A stretch of 64,000 nucleotides of DNA from positions 1 through 64,000 of the forward strand of contig JAWKJY010000016.1 in the NCBI GenBank assembly GCA_041393535.1. The letters run 5' to 3'. Under the pieces are notes generated by a model, which saw nothing but the letters and a program-made list of their open reading frames with translations, was not told the DNA's origin and ran no database searches. Position numbers and translations under genes: made by a program. The DNA is from JAWKJY01 sp041393535. GTDB taxonomy: Bacteria; Actinomycetota; Thermoleophilia; Gaiellales; Gaiellaceae. Below, one piece after another: positions 32,109 through 40,151 of the stretch. Each line of letters opens with the position of its first letter. The stretch's first letter is position 1.

Positions 32109-34768
32109 TGCCGAAGCGCGACGACCTGAAGAGCATCCTGATCATCGGCTCCGGCCCGATCCGGATCGGGCAGGCGTGCGAGTTCGACTACTCGAGGTCC
32201 CCAGGCGTGCCGCGTCCTGCGCGCCGAGGGCCTGCGCGTGATCCTCGTCAACTCGAACCCGGCGACGATCATGACCGACCCGGAGTGGGCGGACGCGACG
32301 TACATCGAGCCGCTCGACGTCGAGACGGTCGCGCAGATCCTGAAGAAGGAGCGGCCCGACGCGGTGCTTCCGACGCTCGGCGGCCAGACGGCGCTGAACC
32401 TCGCGATCGACCTGGCCGGGCGGGCGTCCTCGACGACCTCGGCGTCGAGCTGATCGGCGCGAACGTCGCCGCGATCCGGCGCGCCGAGGACCGGCTCGAG
32501 TTCCCGACGCGCGGTGATCGAGCCGGTCTGCACGTGCCCCGCTCCGTCGTGATCACCTCGCTCGACGAGGTCGACGAGACGACGCCGTGCCCGGCGGTCG
32601 TCCGCCCGGCGTTCACGCTCGGCGGCAAGGGCGGCGGCCTCGCGCGCACGCGCCCCGAGCTGATGGACCAGATCGCGAAGGGCCTCGCCGCGAGCCCGAT
32701 CCACCAGGTGCTCGTCGAGCAGTCGGTCGAGGGCTGGCAGGAGTTCGAGCTCGAGGTGATGTCGGACGCGGCCGGCAACTGCGTCGTCGTCTGCTCGATC
32801 GAGAACCTCGACCCGATGGGCGTCCACACGGGCGACTCGTGGACGGTCGCCCCGCAGCAGACGCTGCCCGACCCCGACTACCAGCGCCTGCGCGACGGCG
32901 CCTTCGCGACCGCGAGGACGGTCGGCGTCGCGACGGGCGGTGCGAACGTCCAGTTCGCGTTCGACCCGAGGACGGGCGACATCGTCGTGATCGAGATGAA
33001 CCCGCGCGTCTCGCGCTCGTCGGCGCTCGCGTCGAAGGCGACCGGCTTCCCGATCGCGAAGCTCGCGCGCTGCTCGCCGTCGGCTACACGCTCGACGAGC
33101 TGCCGAACGACATCACGGGCAAGTCGTCCGCGGCCTTCGAGCCGGCGCTCGACTACGTCGCGGTCAAGGCGCCCCGGTTCGACTTCGAGAGTTCCCGCTC
33201 GCGAAGGCCGAGCTGGGCACCGAGATGCGCGCCGTCGGCGGGCGCTCGGCCTCGGCCGGACGTTCCCCGAGGCGTTCTTCAAGGCGCTCGAGGGCAAGGA
33301 GGACGGGAAGGAGATCCCCGAGATCGATGCTCCACCCGTACTTCGCCAGCGAGCTCCGCGCAGATGCGCGCGGCCGAGGAGTCGCTCGCCGCCTCCGGCG
33401 ACGTGGCCGAGGCGAAGCGCTACGGCCTGCCCGACGCGCGGATCGCCGGATCCTCGGGATCGACGAGGCCGGGTGCGCCGCCGCCGGCCGCGGCCGGGCC
33501 GTCTGGCCGTCGACTCCTGCGCCGCCGAGTTCGAGGCGCGGACGCCCTACTTCTACCTCTCCTACGAGGACGGCGACTCCGAGGAGGTCGACGGCTCGAA
33601 CACGGTCGTCATCCTCGGCTCGGGCCCGAACCGGATCGGGCAGGGGATCGAGTTCGACTACTGCTGCGTCCACGCGGCGATGTCGTTCCGCGCGCTCGGC
33701 TACCAGGCCGTGATGGTCAACTCGAACCCGGAGACGGTCTCCACCGACTACGACACGTCGAACCGCCTCTACCTCGAGCCCGTGACGCTCGAGCGCGTCC
33801 TCGACGTCTGCGCGATCGAGAACCCGATCGGCGTCGTCGTCACGCTCGGCGGGCAGACGCCGCTGAAGATCGCCCACGGCCTGGCCGAGGCGGGCGTGCC
33901 GCTGCTCGGCGACCCGCTCGGCGCCATCGACGCGGCCGAGGATCGCGGCAAGTTCGGCGAGATCCTCGCGGAGCTCGGGATCGCGCACCCGCGCTGGGGC
34001 GTCGCCGACACCCGCGAGCAGGCGCTCGCGGTCGCGCAGGAGATCGGCTACCCGGTGCTCGTCCGCCCGCACTACGTCCTCGGCGGCCGGCGCATGCGCG
34101 TCGTGCGCTCGCCGGAGGAGCTCGAGATCCACGAGCCGTCGCTCGTCGACGAGTACCTCGAGAGCGCGCTCGAGCTCGACGTCGACGTCCTCTGCGACGG
34201 GAGGCGCGCCTGGGTCGCCGGCATCCTCGAGCACGTCGAGCACGCGGGCGTCCACTCGGGCGACTCGGCCTGCGTCTTCCCCGGCCCCTCGGTCAGCCCG
34301 GCGATCGAGCAGCGCGTGCGCGAGATCGCCGACGCGCTCGTCGGGCGGATCGGCGCCCGTGGCCTGATGAACCTCCAGCTCGCGATCGGCCGCGGCGGCG
34401 AGCTGCAGGTGATCGAGGCGAACCCGCGCGCGTCCCGGACCGTGCCCTTCATCGCCAAGGCGACGGGCATCCACCTCGTCGACCTCGCGTGCCGGCTGCT
34501 GCTCGGCGCGACGCTCGACGAGCTCGGCCTGCCCGAGCGCGCGGAGCCCACGCGTGCCTGGGCGAAGGAGGCGATCTTCCCGGACGACCGCTTCCCCGGC
34601 GCGGCCGACCGCTCCGCCGAGATGAAGTCCACGGGCGAGGTGATGGGCGGCGGCGACACGGTGCTCGAGGCCTACGCGCGCGTGCTGCGCGCCGCCGGCC
34701 GCGGTCGTGCGCCCGGCGTGATCGGCCCGTCGCTGCAGGAGCTCGCGCGGGCCGTCCCGCACGCCTGA
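32108..34768 (+). CDS. carB: Carbamoyl-phosphate synthase large subunit lacking MGS allosteric domain; N-terminal half frame-disrupted
   Basis: CarB makes carbamoyl phosphate for arginine and pyrimidines. The two homologous ATP-grasp halves are visible: IIGSGPIRIGQACEFDYS ... VRPAFTLGGKGGG ... PRVSRSSALASKATG, then VILGSGPNRIGQGIEFDYC ... VRPHYVLGGRRMRVV ... ANPRASRTVPFIAKATG. About nine indels lie between 32200 and 33500; the second half is clean. After STGEVMGGGDTVLEAYARV the protein ends within about 25 residues, so the C-terminal MGS-like domain (about 130 residues in E. coli, which binds UMP, IMP and ornithine) is absent. Repaired length is near 890 residues instead of about 1070. Confidence 0.88.
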   Translation: MPKRDDLKSILIIGSGPIRIGQACEFDYSRSPGVPRPARRGPARDPRQLEPGDDHDRPGVGGRDVHRAARRRDGRADPEEGAARRGASDARRPDGAEPRDRPGRAGVLDDLGVELIGANVAAIRRAEDRLEFPTRGDRAGLHVPRSVVITSLDEVDETTPCPAVVRPAFTLGGKGGGLARTRPELMDQIAKGLAASPIHQVLVEQSVEGWQEFELEVMSDAAGNCVVVCSIENLDPMGVHTGDSWTVAPQQTLPDPDYQRLRDGAFATARTVGVATGGANVQFAFDPRTGDIVVIEMNPRVSRSSALASKATGFPIAKLARCSPSATRSTSCRTTSRASRPRPSSRRSTTSRSRRPGSTSRVPAREGRAGHRDARRRRALGLGRTFPEAFFKALEGKEDGKEIPEIDAPPVLRQRAPRRCARPRSRSPPPATWPRRSATACPTRGSPDPRDRRGRVRRRRPRPGRLAVDSCAAEFEARTPYFYLSYEDGDSEEVDGSNTVVILGSGPNRIGQGIEFDYCCVHAAMSFRALGYQAVMVNSNPETVSTDYDTSNRLYLEPVTLERVLDVCAIENPIGVVVTLGGQTPLKIAHGLAEAGVPLLGDPLGAIDAAEDRGKFGEILAELGIAHPRWGVADTREQALAVAQEIGYPVLVRPHYVLGGRRMRVVRSPEELEIHEPSLVDEYLESALELDVDVLCDGRRAWVAGILEHVEHAGVHSGDSACVFPGPSVSPAIEQRVREIADALVGRIGARGLMNLQLAIGRGGELQVIEANPRASRTVPFIAKATGIHLVDLACRLLLGATLDELGLPERAEPTRAWAKEAIFPDDRFPGAADRSAEMKSTGEVMGGGDTVLEAYARVLRAAGRGRAPGVIGPSLQELARAVPHA

Positions 34769-34812
34769 GCGGCCGATCGCCTCCTCGTCCCGCGACGCCC
34801 CTCCCGGCGCGC

Positions 34813-34818
34813 TACGGT
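34813..34818 (+). promoter_or_regulatory. -10 box of leaderless promoter, lipoprotein
   Basis: TACGGT ends 6 nt before GTG 34825. Confidence 0.45.
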
Positions 34819-34824
34819 GCGCGG

Positions 34825-35397
34825 GTGACGCTCAGGCTGCTGCTCGCGCTGATCGCCGCCGTCCTGCTCGCGGGGTGCGGCGCGGAGGGCGAGGGGTCGA
34901 CGCGACAGGCCGGGCTCGTCGGCTCGGCGCGACCCGCCCAGCCGCCCCCGCCCCCGGCCGGGACGACCGGGCCGAGGCTCCTTCCCGCGCCCGCGGAGGA
35001 GCGGGACGTCCCCGACGCCCTCGCGGCGGTCGTCCGTGCCTGGAGCGAGGCGCTCAACGCCGGCGACGACGAGGCGGTCGGCGCCCTCTTCGCGATCCCG
35101 GCGATCGTCGAGCAGGGCGGCTACACGATCCGGCTGACCAGCCGGGCGCTCGCGGTCGAGTGGGCCCGGGGCCTGCCCTGCTCGGGTGAGCTCGTCCGCC
35201 TCGAGCGCCTCGGCGAGAAGGCCGTCCTCGCCGTCTTCACGCTCGGCGACCGGCCCGGCAGCGCCTGCGACGCGCCGGCCGGCACGCTCGCCGCGGCGCA
35301 GTTCCTGATCGAGGACGACCGGATCGTCCTCTGGCGGCAGGTCGAGCCGCCCGGCGCCGAGGGCGGCACGCTCTCCCGCGGCGGCCAGGTCGCCTAG
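34825..35397 (+). CDS. Lipoprotein with NTF2-like domain
   Basis: The 190-residue precursor has a short signal and lipobox LLAGCG, so it is anchored outside the membrane. A proline-rich linker (PPPPPAGTTGP) precedes a domain starting AAVVRAWSEALNAGDDEAVGALFAIPAIV, the usual opening helix of NTF2/SnoaL-like folds. It continues with strand phrases such as KAVLAVFTLGDRP and IVLWRQVE. Ligand and function are unknown. Its stop overlaps the convergent YdcF-like gene by 4 nt. Confidence 0.75.
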   Translation: MTLRLLLALIAAVLLAGCGAEGEGSTRQAGLVGSARPAQPPPPPAGTTGPRLLPAPAEERDVPDALAAVVRAWSEALNAGDDEAVGALFAIPAIVEQGGYTIRLTSRALAVEWARGLPCSGELVRLERLGEKAVLAVFTLGDRPGSACDAPAGTLAAAQFLIEDDRIVLWRQVEPPGAEGGTLSRGGQVA

Positions 35398-35897
35398 CGC
35401 CGGCCTCGCCGCCGGGCCCGGCGGCGCGCCGCCCAGAGCTGCCCGGGGAGCAACGGCCCCAGCGCCAGCTCCCGGAGGCGCACGCGAAGGCTCGCCGAGG
35501 CCGGCGCCGCCGCCGACGAGACGCGCACGCCGCGGCCGAGCAGGACGAGCCGGAAGGCCGCCCGGGCCCGCGCCGCGTGCCAGGCCGAGGTGACGACGAC
35601 GACCTCCCGGGCGCCCGAGCGGACGACGTCGTCGAGGGCGAGGAGCGCGTTCTCGACGGTCGTGCTCGCGACCGGGTCGACGACGACCTCGGCGGCGCGT
35701 CCCGTCCAGGCCCGCTGCATCAGCAGCGCCTCGGGCTCGGCGACGCCGTCGCGCGACCAGCCGGAGAGGACGACGACGTCCGCGTCCGTCGCCACCTCGG
35801 CCGCCCGGCCGAGCCGTGCGGCGCAGACGGGGTGGAGCTGGCGGTGCCCGCCGGCCGCGTACCCCAGCACGACGACCACGCGGCGGGCCGCGGTCAC
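35394..35897 (-). CDS. YdcF/SanA-like DUF218 protein
   Basis: The 167-residue protein has the DUF218 Rossmann-like core: VVVVLGYAAGGH, VVVLSGWSRDG, a conserved acidic/Asn patch DPVASTTVENALLALDDVV and VVVVTSAWHAARARAAF. E. coli relatives (SanA, ElyC) act in envelope integrity and peptidoglycan or lipid-carrier metabolism. No N-terminal membrane helix is present, unlike SanA. The arginine-rich tail (RRRARRRGRR) may bind membrane. ATG 35897 overlaps the stop of the upstream glycosyltransferase. Confidence 0.7.
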   Translation of the reverse strand: MTAARRVVVVLGYAAGGHRQLHPVCAARLGRAAEVATDADVVVLSGWSRDGVAEPEALLMQRAWTGRAAEVVVDPVASTTVENALLALDDVVRSGAREVVVVTSAWHAARARAAFRLVLLGRGVRVSSAAAPASASLRVRLRELALGPLLPGQLWAARRRARRRGRR

Positions 35898-36625
35898 GGG
35901 ACGAGGCGGCGCACCCGCCGCACGATCCCGCCCGCGACGGTGCCGACGACCGTGACGACGAGCCGCAGCGCCTTCCCGCCTCGCAGCTTCGACTCGCCGC
36001 TCGCGCGCTCGCGCATGTCGACGGGGACCTCGGCCACCCGCAGCCCCGCCTCGTGCAGCCGCAGGAGCGCCTGGACCTCGGGCGCCCCGCTCGTGTAGGG
36101 CTGCGCGAGGTGCGGGAGCGCGATCGCGGCCGCCGCGGTCATCCCGCTCGTGGCGTCGCCGAAGGGCCGCCCCAGCGCGAGCTTCATCGCGCGGCGCAGG
36201 ACGGCCGTGCCGAAGCGGCGCGGCCCGCTCGGCGCGTAGCGGTAGGGCGCGTGGTCGGGGCCCGAGACGAAGCGCGAGCCGATCGCGACGTCCGCCTCGC
36301 CGGCCCGGACGAGCGCCAGCAGGCGGCGCAGCTCGGAGACGGGGTGCTGGCCGTCCGCGTCGACCCGCCCGCAGAGGGCGTAGCCGCGCTCGGCCGCCTG
36401 GCGGTAGCCCTCCGCGATCCCGGCGCGCAGGCCGCGGTTCTCACCGAAGGAGACGACGTCCGCGCCGTGCGCGCGGGCCACCTCGGCGGTCCGGTCGGTG
36501 GAGCCGTCGTCGATCACGAGCACGTCCGCGGCCGGCAGCTCGGCGGCGAGCTCCTCGAGCACGGCCGGCAGGCTCTGCTCCTCGTTCCAGGCCGGGATGA
36601 AGACGACGGTGTCGCTCGCGCCCAC
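35894..36625 (-). CDS. Family 2 glycosyltransferase (polyprenyl-phosphate type)
   Basis: The 243-residue enzyme has the GT-A fold motifs VFIPAWNEEQSLPAVLEEL, VIDDGSTDRTAEVA and the metal-binding VDADGQHP. MRERASGESKL near the C-terminus is typical of dolichyl/polyprenyl-phosphate mannose or glucose synthases. It lacks a long C-terminal membrane domain, though the last 25 residues are hydrophobic and basic. GTG 36625 follows a TACCGT box by 6 nt. It is co-transcribed with the YdcF-like gene, suggesting envelope polysaccharide work. Confidence 0.82.
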   Translation of the reverse strand: MGASDTVVFIPAWNEEQSLPAVLEELAAELPAADVLVIDDGSTDRTAEVARAHGADVVSFGENRGLRAGIAEGYRQAAERGYALCGRVDADGQHPVSELRRLLALVRAGEADVAIGSRFVSGPDHAPYRYAPSGPRRFGTAVLRRAMKLALGRPFGDATSGMTAAAAIALPHLAQPYTSGAPEVQALLRLHEAGLRVAEVPVDMRERASGESKLRGGKALRLVVTVVGTVAGGIVRRVRRLVP

Positions 36626-36631
36626 GGGCGC

Positions 36632-36637
36632 ACGGTA
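36632..36637 (-). promoter_or_regulatory. -10 box of leaderless promoter, glycosyltransferase
   Basis: TACCGT on the minus strand ends 6 nt before GTG 36625. Confidence 0.45.
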
Positions 36638-36746
36638 CCGCCTCGCCCCACGGGCTCCGGTGGCGGCCGGCGGACGCGCCGCCGTCTCGCTCAATTCGCG
36701 CGGGCAGCGGGACGACAACCCGGCTGAGGACATGCGAGGAGACTCC

Positions 36747-37103
36747 ATGCACGGGGCGATCGATTCCGCGGCGCTCGTCCGGCTGCTCGAGCAGCTCGAC
36801 GGGGACGAGGAGTGCCTGGCCGAGGTGACGGCGATGTACCTGGGCGAGCTGCCCGGGCGGGTCGCCGCCGTCCGCGATGCGCTCGAGCAGGGCGACCCCG
36901 GCGCGGTCGAGCGGGCCGCGCACTCGCTCAAGGGCACGAGCGGGACGTTCGGCGCCGCCGGCCTGGCGGCGCTCTGCGAGCGCGTCGAGCGCGACGCCCG
37001 GATCGGGGCGCTGCGCGACGCACGTGCCGTCCTCGGCGAGCTCGAGCGCGAGCGCGACCGCGTCGCCGTCGAGCTCGCGGCGCTCTGCCGCGACGCCGCC
37101 TAG
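36747..37103 (+). CDS. Stand-alone Hpt phosphotransfer protein
   Basis: The 118-residue four-helix protein carries the Hpt signature VERAAHSLKGTSGTFGA, with the phospho-accepting His at residue 59. The following helix is LAALCERVERDARIG. Hpt proteins pass phosphate between hybrid kinases and response regulators. No kinase or receiver gene lies nearby. ATG 36747 is chosen because GAGGAGA lies just upstream; an in-frame ATG at 36732 is the alternative. Confidence 0.82.
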   Translation: MHGAIDSAALVRLLEQLDGDEECLAEVTAMYLGELPGRVAAVRDALEQGDPGAVERAAHSLKGTSGTFGAAGLAALCERVERDARIGALRDARAVLGELERERDRVAVELAALCRDAA

Positions 37104-37232
37104 GTGTAGTCCGGAAAGGGCCTTCCGCGCGTCCCGGGTGCGCTCTGCGGCGCTCTCGGTCGACTCCGTGCGTCCCTGCATCGCCTGCAGCTCGCGCCCG
37201 AGCGACCTGCGGCTGCGCTTCCGGACGCGCCC
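37104..37232. other. Convergent intergenic region with possible hairpin
   Basis: CGGAA-AGGGCC-TTCCG near 37112-37128 can form a short hairpin between the Hpt and anti-sigma genes. Nothing else was recognised in this 129-nt interval. Confidence 0.3.
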
Positions 37233-37967
37233 CTAGCTGAACGAGGCGTTCGCGAGGCTGACGCCCGAGTGCTCGGGCGGGCCGCCGTCGGCCTGGATCG
37301 AGATGTCGAACGCGGCGTACTCGCCGGGGCCGGGCAGCGGGAGCTCGAGGTGCGTCGAGTCGTCCGTGGGCACGAACGTCCCGACGGCCTCCATGTGCGT
37401 GGAGTCGCGCCGCAGCACCCAGAGCTCGTAGTGGTGGCCCGCCGGCGCGGGTGGCACCTTCTGCAGGTCGACGACGAGCACGCCGCCGGCGACGTCCGGC
37501 GAGAAGAGGTGCACGGCCCCCTCGACCGGGCCCGGTGCGGCCTGCGCGACGAGGCCGGCGGTCGCCGCGAGCCGGCCGAGCGACGGATCCTCGTCCCCGC
37601 CGGCCACCGCGATCGTGATCGCGACGGCCGCGGCGATCGCGGCGGCCGCCGCGGCGACGCCGCCGACGAGCGGTGCCCGGCGGCGGCGCAGCGGGAGCAC
37701 GGGCGCGAGCGGCGCCTCCGGCTCGGCCGTCGTCGCGGCCGCGGGATCGTCCAGCTCGAGCGCGATTCGATCCCAGAGCCCGGCGGGAGCAGGCGCGTCC
37801 GGGACGAGCAGCCCGAGCGCCTCCCGATGGCTTGCCAGCTCGGCCTGCAGGACGGGGTCCGCGGCGACCGCGGACTCGGCGCTCGCACGCTCCTCGCCGT
37901 CGAGCGCGTCGAGCGCGAGCAGGGCGACGAGGTCGCGCACGTCGTCTCCGGGCTGCGGCTCGCTCAT
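37233..37967 (-). CDS. Anti-sigma factor, RskA-like
   Basis: The 244-residue protein has an N-terminal anti-sigma helical domain (VRDLVALLALDALDGEERASAESAV), a single membrane helix (APLVGGVAAAAAAIAAAVAITIAVAG) and an extracellular RskA-type domain with VVDLQKVPPAPAGHHYELWVLR. It should hold the adjacent sigma factor inactive and release it after regulated proteolysis. ATG 37967 overlaps the sigma stop by 4 nt, the standard coupling. The classical zinc HxxxCxxC motif is absent, as in RskA. Confidence 0.88.
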   Translation of the reverse strand: MSEPQPGDDVRDLVALLALDALDGEERASAESAVAADPVLQAELASHREALGLLVPDAPAPAGLWDRIALELDDPAAATTAEPEAPLAPVLPLRRRRAPLVGGVAAAAAAIAAAVAITIAVAGGDEDPSLGRLAATAGLVAQAAPGPVEGAVHLFSPDVAGGVLVVDLQKVPPAPAGHHYELWVLRRDSTHMEAVGTFVPTDDSTHLELPLPGPGEYAAFDISIQADGGPPEHSGVSLANASFS

Positions 37968-38539
37968 GCGATCGCCCCGCTCTCGGCGAGTGCGCCCTGG
38001 AGCCGGGTCAGGCCGATCCGGATGCGGCTCTTGATCGTCCCCTCGGGCTCCTCGAGCATGGCGGCGACCTCACGGTACGTGTAGCCCTGCAGGTAGGCGA
38101 GCTCGATCGCCTGGCGCTGCTCGCGCGGCAGCGTCGTGAGCGCGCGGCGGACGTCCTCCGCGAGCACGCCGAGCACGACCTCGCCGTGCACGTCGTCGGG
38201 CGCCTCGTCCACGGTCGCGAGCGCCTCCGCCTCCTCACGCCGCTTGCGGGCCGCCTCCGAGCGCACGACGTCGACGGAGCGCCCGTGCGCGTCCGCGAGC
38301 AGGAACGAGCGGAGCGAGCCGCGCGCCGCGTCGAAGCGCTCGGGCGCGCGCCAGAGGCGGACGATCACCTCCTGCACGATCTCCTCCGCGAGGGAGCGGT
38401 CGCGCACCACACGCAGCGCGAGGGACAGGATCGCGCCCGCGTGTCGTCGGTAGACCTCCTCGAGCGCGTCCTGCCGCCGCTGGGCCACGAGGACGGCGAG
38501 AGCCGCGTCGCTCGCGTCTGCCAGGCGTGCGGTGGGCAT
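37964..38539 (-). CDS. ECF sigma factor, SigK-like
   Basis: The 191-residue protein shows region 2 (EEVYRRHAGAILSLALRVV, RSLAEEIVQEVIVRLWR) and region 4 (LPREQRQAIELAYLQGYTYREVAAML, EGTIKSRIRIGLTRL). A long linker lies between. ATG 38539 is preferred to the upstream in-frame ATG, which would add about 40 residues outside the family. A TACCGT box ends 9 nt before it. Together with the RskA-like gene and the divergent fasciclin gene it reproduces the SigK-RskA-MPT70/83 arrangement of M. tuberculosis. Confidence 0.88.
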   Translation of the reverse strand: MPTARLADASDAALAVLVAQRRQDALEEVYRRHAGAILSLALRVVRDRSLAEEIVQEVIVRLWRAPERFDAARGSLRSFLLADAHGRSVDVVRSEAARKRREEAEALATVDEAPDDVHGEVVLGVLAEDVRRALTTLPREQRQAIELAYLQGYTYREVAAMLEEPEGTIKSRIRIGLTRLQGALAESGAIA

Positions 38540-38548
38540 GGGCGCTCC

Positions 38549-38554
38549 ACGGTA
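38549..38554 (-). promoter_or_regulatory. -10 box, sigma/anti-sigma operon
   Basis: TACCGT on the minus strand ends 9 nt before ATG 38539. Confidence 0.35.
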
Positions 38555-38598
38555 CCCGATGTTCGGCGCGGCCAGGTCGGCCGGATGACGGCGACCGG

Positions 38599-38630
38599 GT
38601 GATCCGGGTGTGATCCGGATCGGTGACCGG
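38599..38630. repeat. Three direct repeats between sigma and fasciclin genes
   Basis: GTGATCCGG (38599-38607), GTGATCCGG (38610-38618) and the variant GTGACCGG (38623-38630) are spaced 11 and 13 bp, close to one helical turn. They may bind a regulator on one face of the DNA. Confidence 0.45.
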
Positions 38631-38682
38631 TTCCGTAGAGGTTGCGTACAGCGTGTGTTCAACTATCGAAAGGAGCAGGGCC

Positions 38683-39273
38683 GTGAAGCTCAGGAAGCTC
38701 GTCGTCACCGCAGCCGTCGGTGCCCTCGCGATCGGCGTCGTCGGCAGCGCGACCGCCGCCCCGACCGCGAAGCCGACGAAGAACATCGTGGAGATCGCCG
38801 CCGGCGACAAGCGCTTCTCGACGCTCGTCACGCTCGTCCAGGCCGCAGGTCTCGACGGCGCGCTCGCCGGCAAGATCGGCGGCAAGAAGCTGACCGTCTT
38901 CGCGCCGACGAACGCGGCCTTCAAGCGCGTCCCCAAGCCGATCCTCGACTTCCTCGGCGATCCCGCCAACAAGGACGCGCTCGTCGCCGTCCTCCAGTAC
39001 CACGTCCTCTCCGGCCAGGTGAAGGCGAAGGCCGCGCTCGCCGCCGCGAAGAAGGGCGCCGAGGTGGAGACGCTCCAGGGCGAGGACATCGCGCTGAGCG
39101 TCAAGAACAAGGCGATCTTCCTCAACGCGGCCGCCGCGATCGGCTCCGCCGCGAACAACGCGAAGGTCGTCACCGCTGACATCGCCGCGAAGAACGGCGT
39201 GATCCACGTGATCAACCGCGTCGTCCTGCCGCCGACGATCGTCGACGCGCTGACCGACGCCGGCCTGCTCTAG
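38683..39273 (+). CDS. Secreted fasciclin-domain protein
   Basis: The 196-residue precursor has a signal peptide (KLRKLVVTAAVGALAIGVVGSATA) and one FAS1 domain: FSTLVTLVQAAGLDGAL, the H1 motif LTVFAPTNAAFKRVP, YHVLSGQV and the H2 segment VITADI-like VVTADIAAKNGVIHVINRVVLPP. FAS1 proteins mediate adhesion; in M. tuberculosis MPT70/MPT83 are SigK targets. GTG 38683 has AGGAG at 38671-38675. The divergent sigma/anti-sigma operon starts 144 nt away and probably controls this gene. Confidence 0.9.
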   Translation: MKLRKLVVTAAVGALAIGVVGSATAAPTAKPTKNIVEIAAGDKRFSTLVTLVQAAGLDGALAGKIGGKKLTVFAPTNAAFKRVPKPILDFLGDPANKDALVAVLQYHVLSGQVKAKAALAAAKKGAEVETLQGEDIALSVKNKAIFLNAAAAIGSAANNAKVVTADIAAKNGVIHVINRVVLPPTIVDALTDAGLL

Positions 39274-39294
39274 GCGGCGTCCGGACGGCCGACC

Positions 39295-39362
39295 GCGCGG
39301 GCCCGCACCTGGCGGGCCCGCGCTCGCCGTCGCGCCGGGGAGCCCGGGGCAGCGGGCTCCCC
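39295..39362 (+). terminator. Double hairpin terminator after fasciclin gene
   Basis: Two strong hairpins follow one another: GCGCGGGCCCGC (39295-39306) with GCGGGCCCGCGC (39312-39323), and GGGGAGCCC (39337-39345) with GGGCTCCCC (39354-39362). No U-tract is present, which is common at this GC content. Confidence 0.6.
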
Positions 39363-39393
39363 GGGGCGACGGCGTACCTGCGAGGATTGCGCG

Positions 39394-39807
39394 GTGCGCA
39401 TCGTCCTCGGCTTCGACGGCTCGCCCGTCGCGCGTCTCGCGCTCGAGCGGGCCGCCTCCCTCGCGGGCCCCGGCGGCCACGTCGCGGTCGTCTCGGCCCT
39501 GCCGACCGAGTCGCCCTTCCTGCGCCCGGGCATCCCCTTCGACGAGGAGGACGTCGCGGAGCAGCGGCGTGAGCTCGACGGGGCCGGCGCCCTCCTGCGC
39601 GAGCGCGGGGTCGAGCACAGCCTGCTCGACCCGGTCGGCGACCCGGCCGAGACGCTCTGCGAGGTCGCCCGGGAGCGCGTCGCCGACCTGATCGTCGTCG
39701 GCTCGCACGGGCGCGGCGCCGCGGCGCGCGCCCTGCTCGGCTCGGTCTCCTCGAGCGTCGTCCACCACGCGCCGTGCGACGTGCTCGTGGTGCGGCTGCC
39801 CGGCTAG
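39394..39807 (+). CDS. Universal stress protein (UspA family)
   Basis: The 137-residue single-domain protein opens with RIVLGFDGSPVARLALERA. It ends with the ATP-binding signature VVGSHGRGAAARALLGSVSSSVVHHAPCDVLVV, read as G-x2-G-x9-G-S, so it probably binds ATP. Gene length is standard for the family. GTG 39394 is the only sensible start. Its stop overlaps the convergent NfeD-like gene by 4 nt. Confidence 0.88.
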   Translation: MRIVLGFDGSPVARLALERAASLAGPGGHVAVVSALPTESPFLRPGIPFDEEDVAEQRRELDGAGALLRERGVEHSLLDPVGDPAETLCEVARERVADLIVVGSHGRGAAARALLGSVSSSVVHHAPCDVLVVRLPG

Positions 39808-40133
39808 CCGCGCTCGGCCCGCTCGACGACGAGCGTCAGCCCGTCGACCGAGCGGACGACGACCGAGTCGCCGGCCGCGGCGCCCTCGGCGCAGCGGGCG
39901 AGCCATCGCTCGCCCTGGACACGCACCTGGCCGTCCGGCTCGCAGGCGACGAGGACGACGCCGAGCGCGCCGGGGAGCGTCTCGGGCCCGGCCTGCGGGC
40001 GGCGGCGGCGGTTCCAGCGCACCCAGAAGGCGACCTCGGCCAGCTCGACGAGGGCCGCGAGGAGGACGACGGCCCAGCCCCAGGGGGACGGCAGCCAGAG
40101 GATGGCCGCGAGGATCGCCGCGACGAGGAGCAC
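39804..40133 (-). CDS. NfeD-like membrane protein (short)
   Basis: The 109-residue protein has two N-terminal membrane helices (LLVAAILAAILWLP, WGWAVVLLAALVELAEVAFWV). A soluble beta domain follows with GVVLVACEPDGQVRVQGERWLARC and SVVVRSVDGLTLVVE, the OB-fold of the NfeD C-terminal domain. NfeD partners stomatin-like proteins and maintains membrane proteins. No stomatin gene is adjacent. It follows the hydrogenase-like operon on the same strand with an 18-nt gap. Confidence 0.8.
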   Translation of the reverse strand: MLLVAAILAAILWLPSPWGWAVVLLAALVELAEVAFWVRWNRRRRPQAGPETLPGALGVVLVACEPDGQVRVQGERWLARCAEGAAAGDSVVVRSVDGLTLVVERAERG

Positions 40134-40151
40134 GCGGCCAGTGTGCCGGCC

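Noticed and set aside
38599..38630. CRISPR-like repeats
   Set aside because: The units are only 8-9 bp with 2-4 bp between them. This is a regulatory direct repeat pattern, and no cas genes are present.
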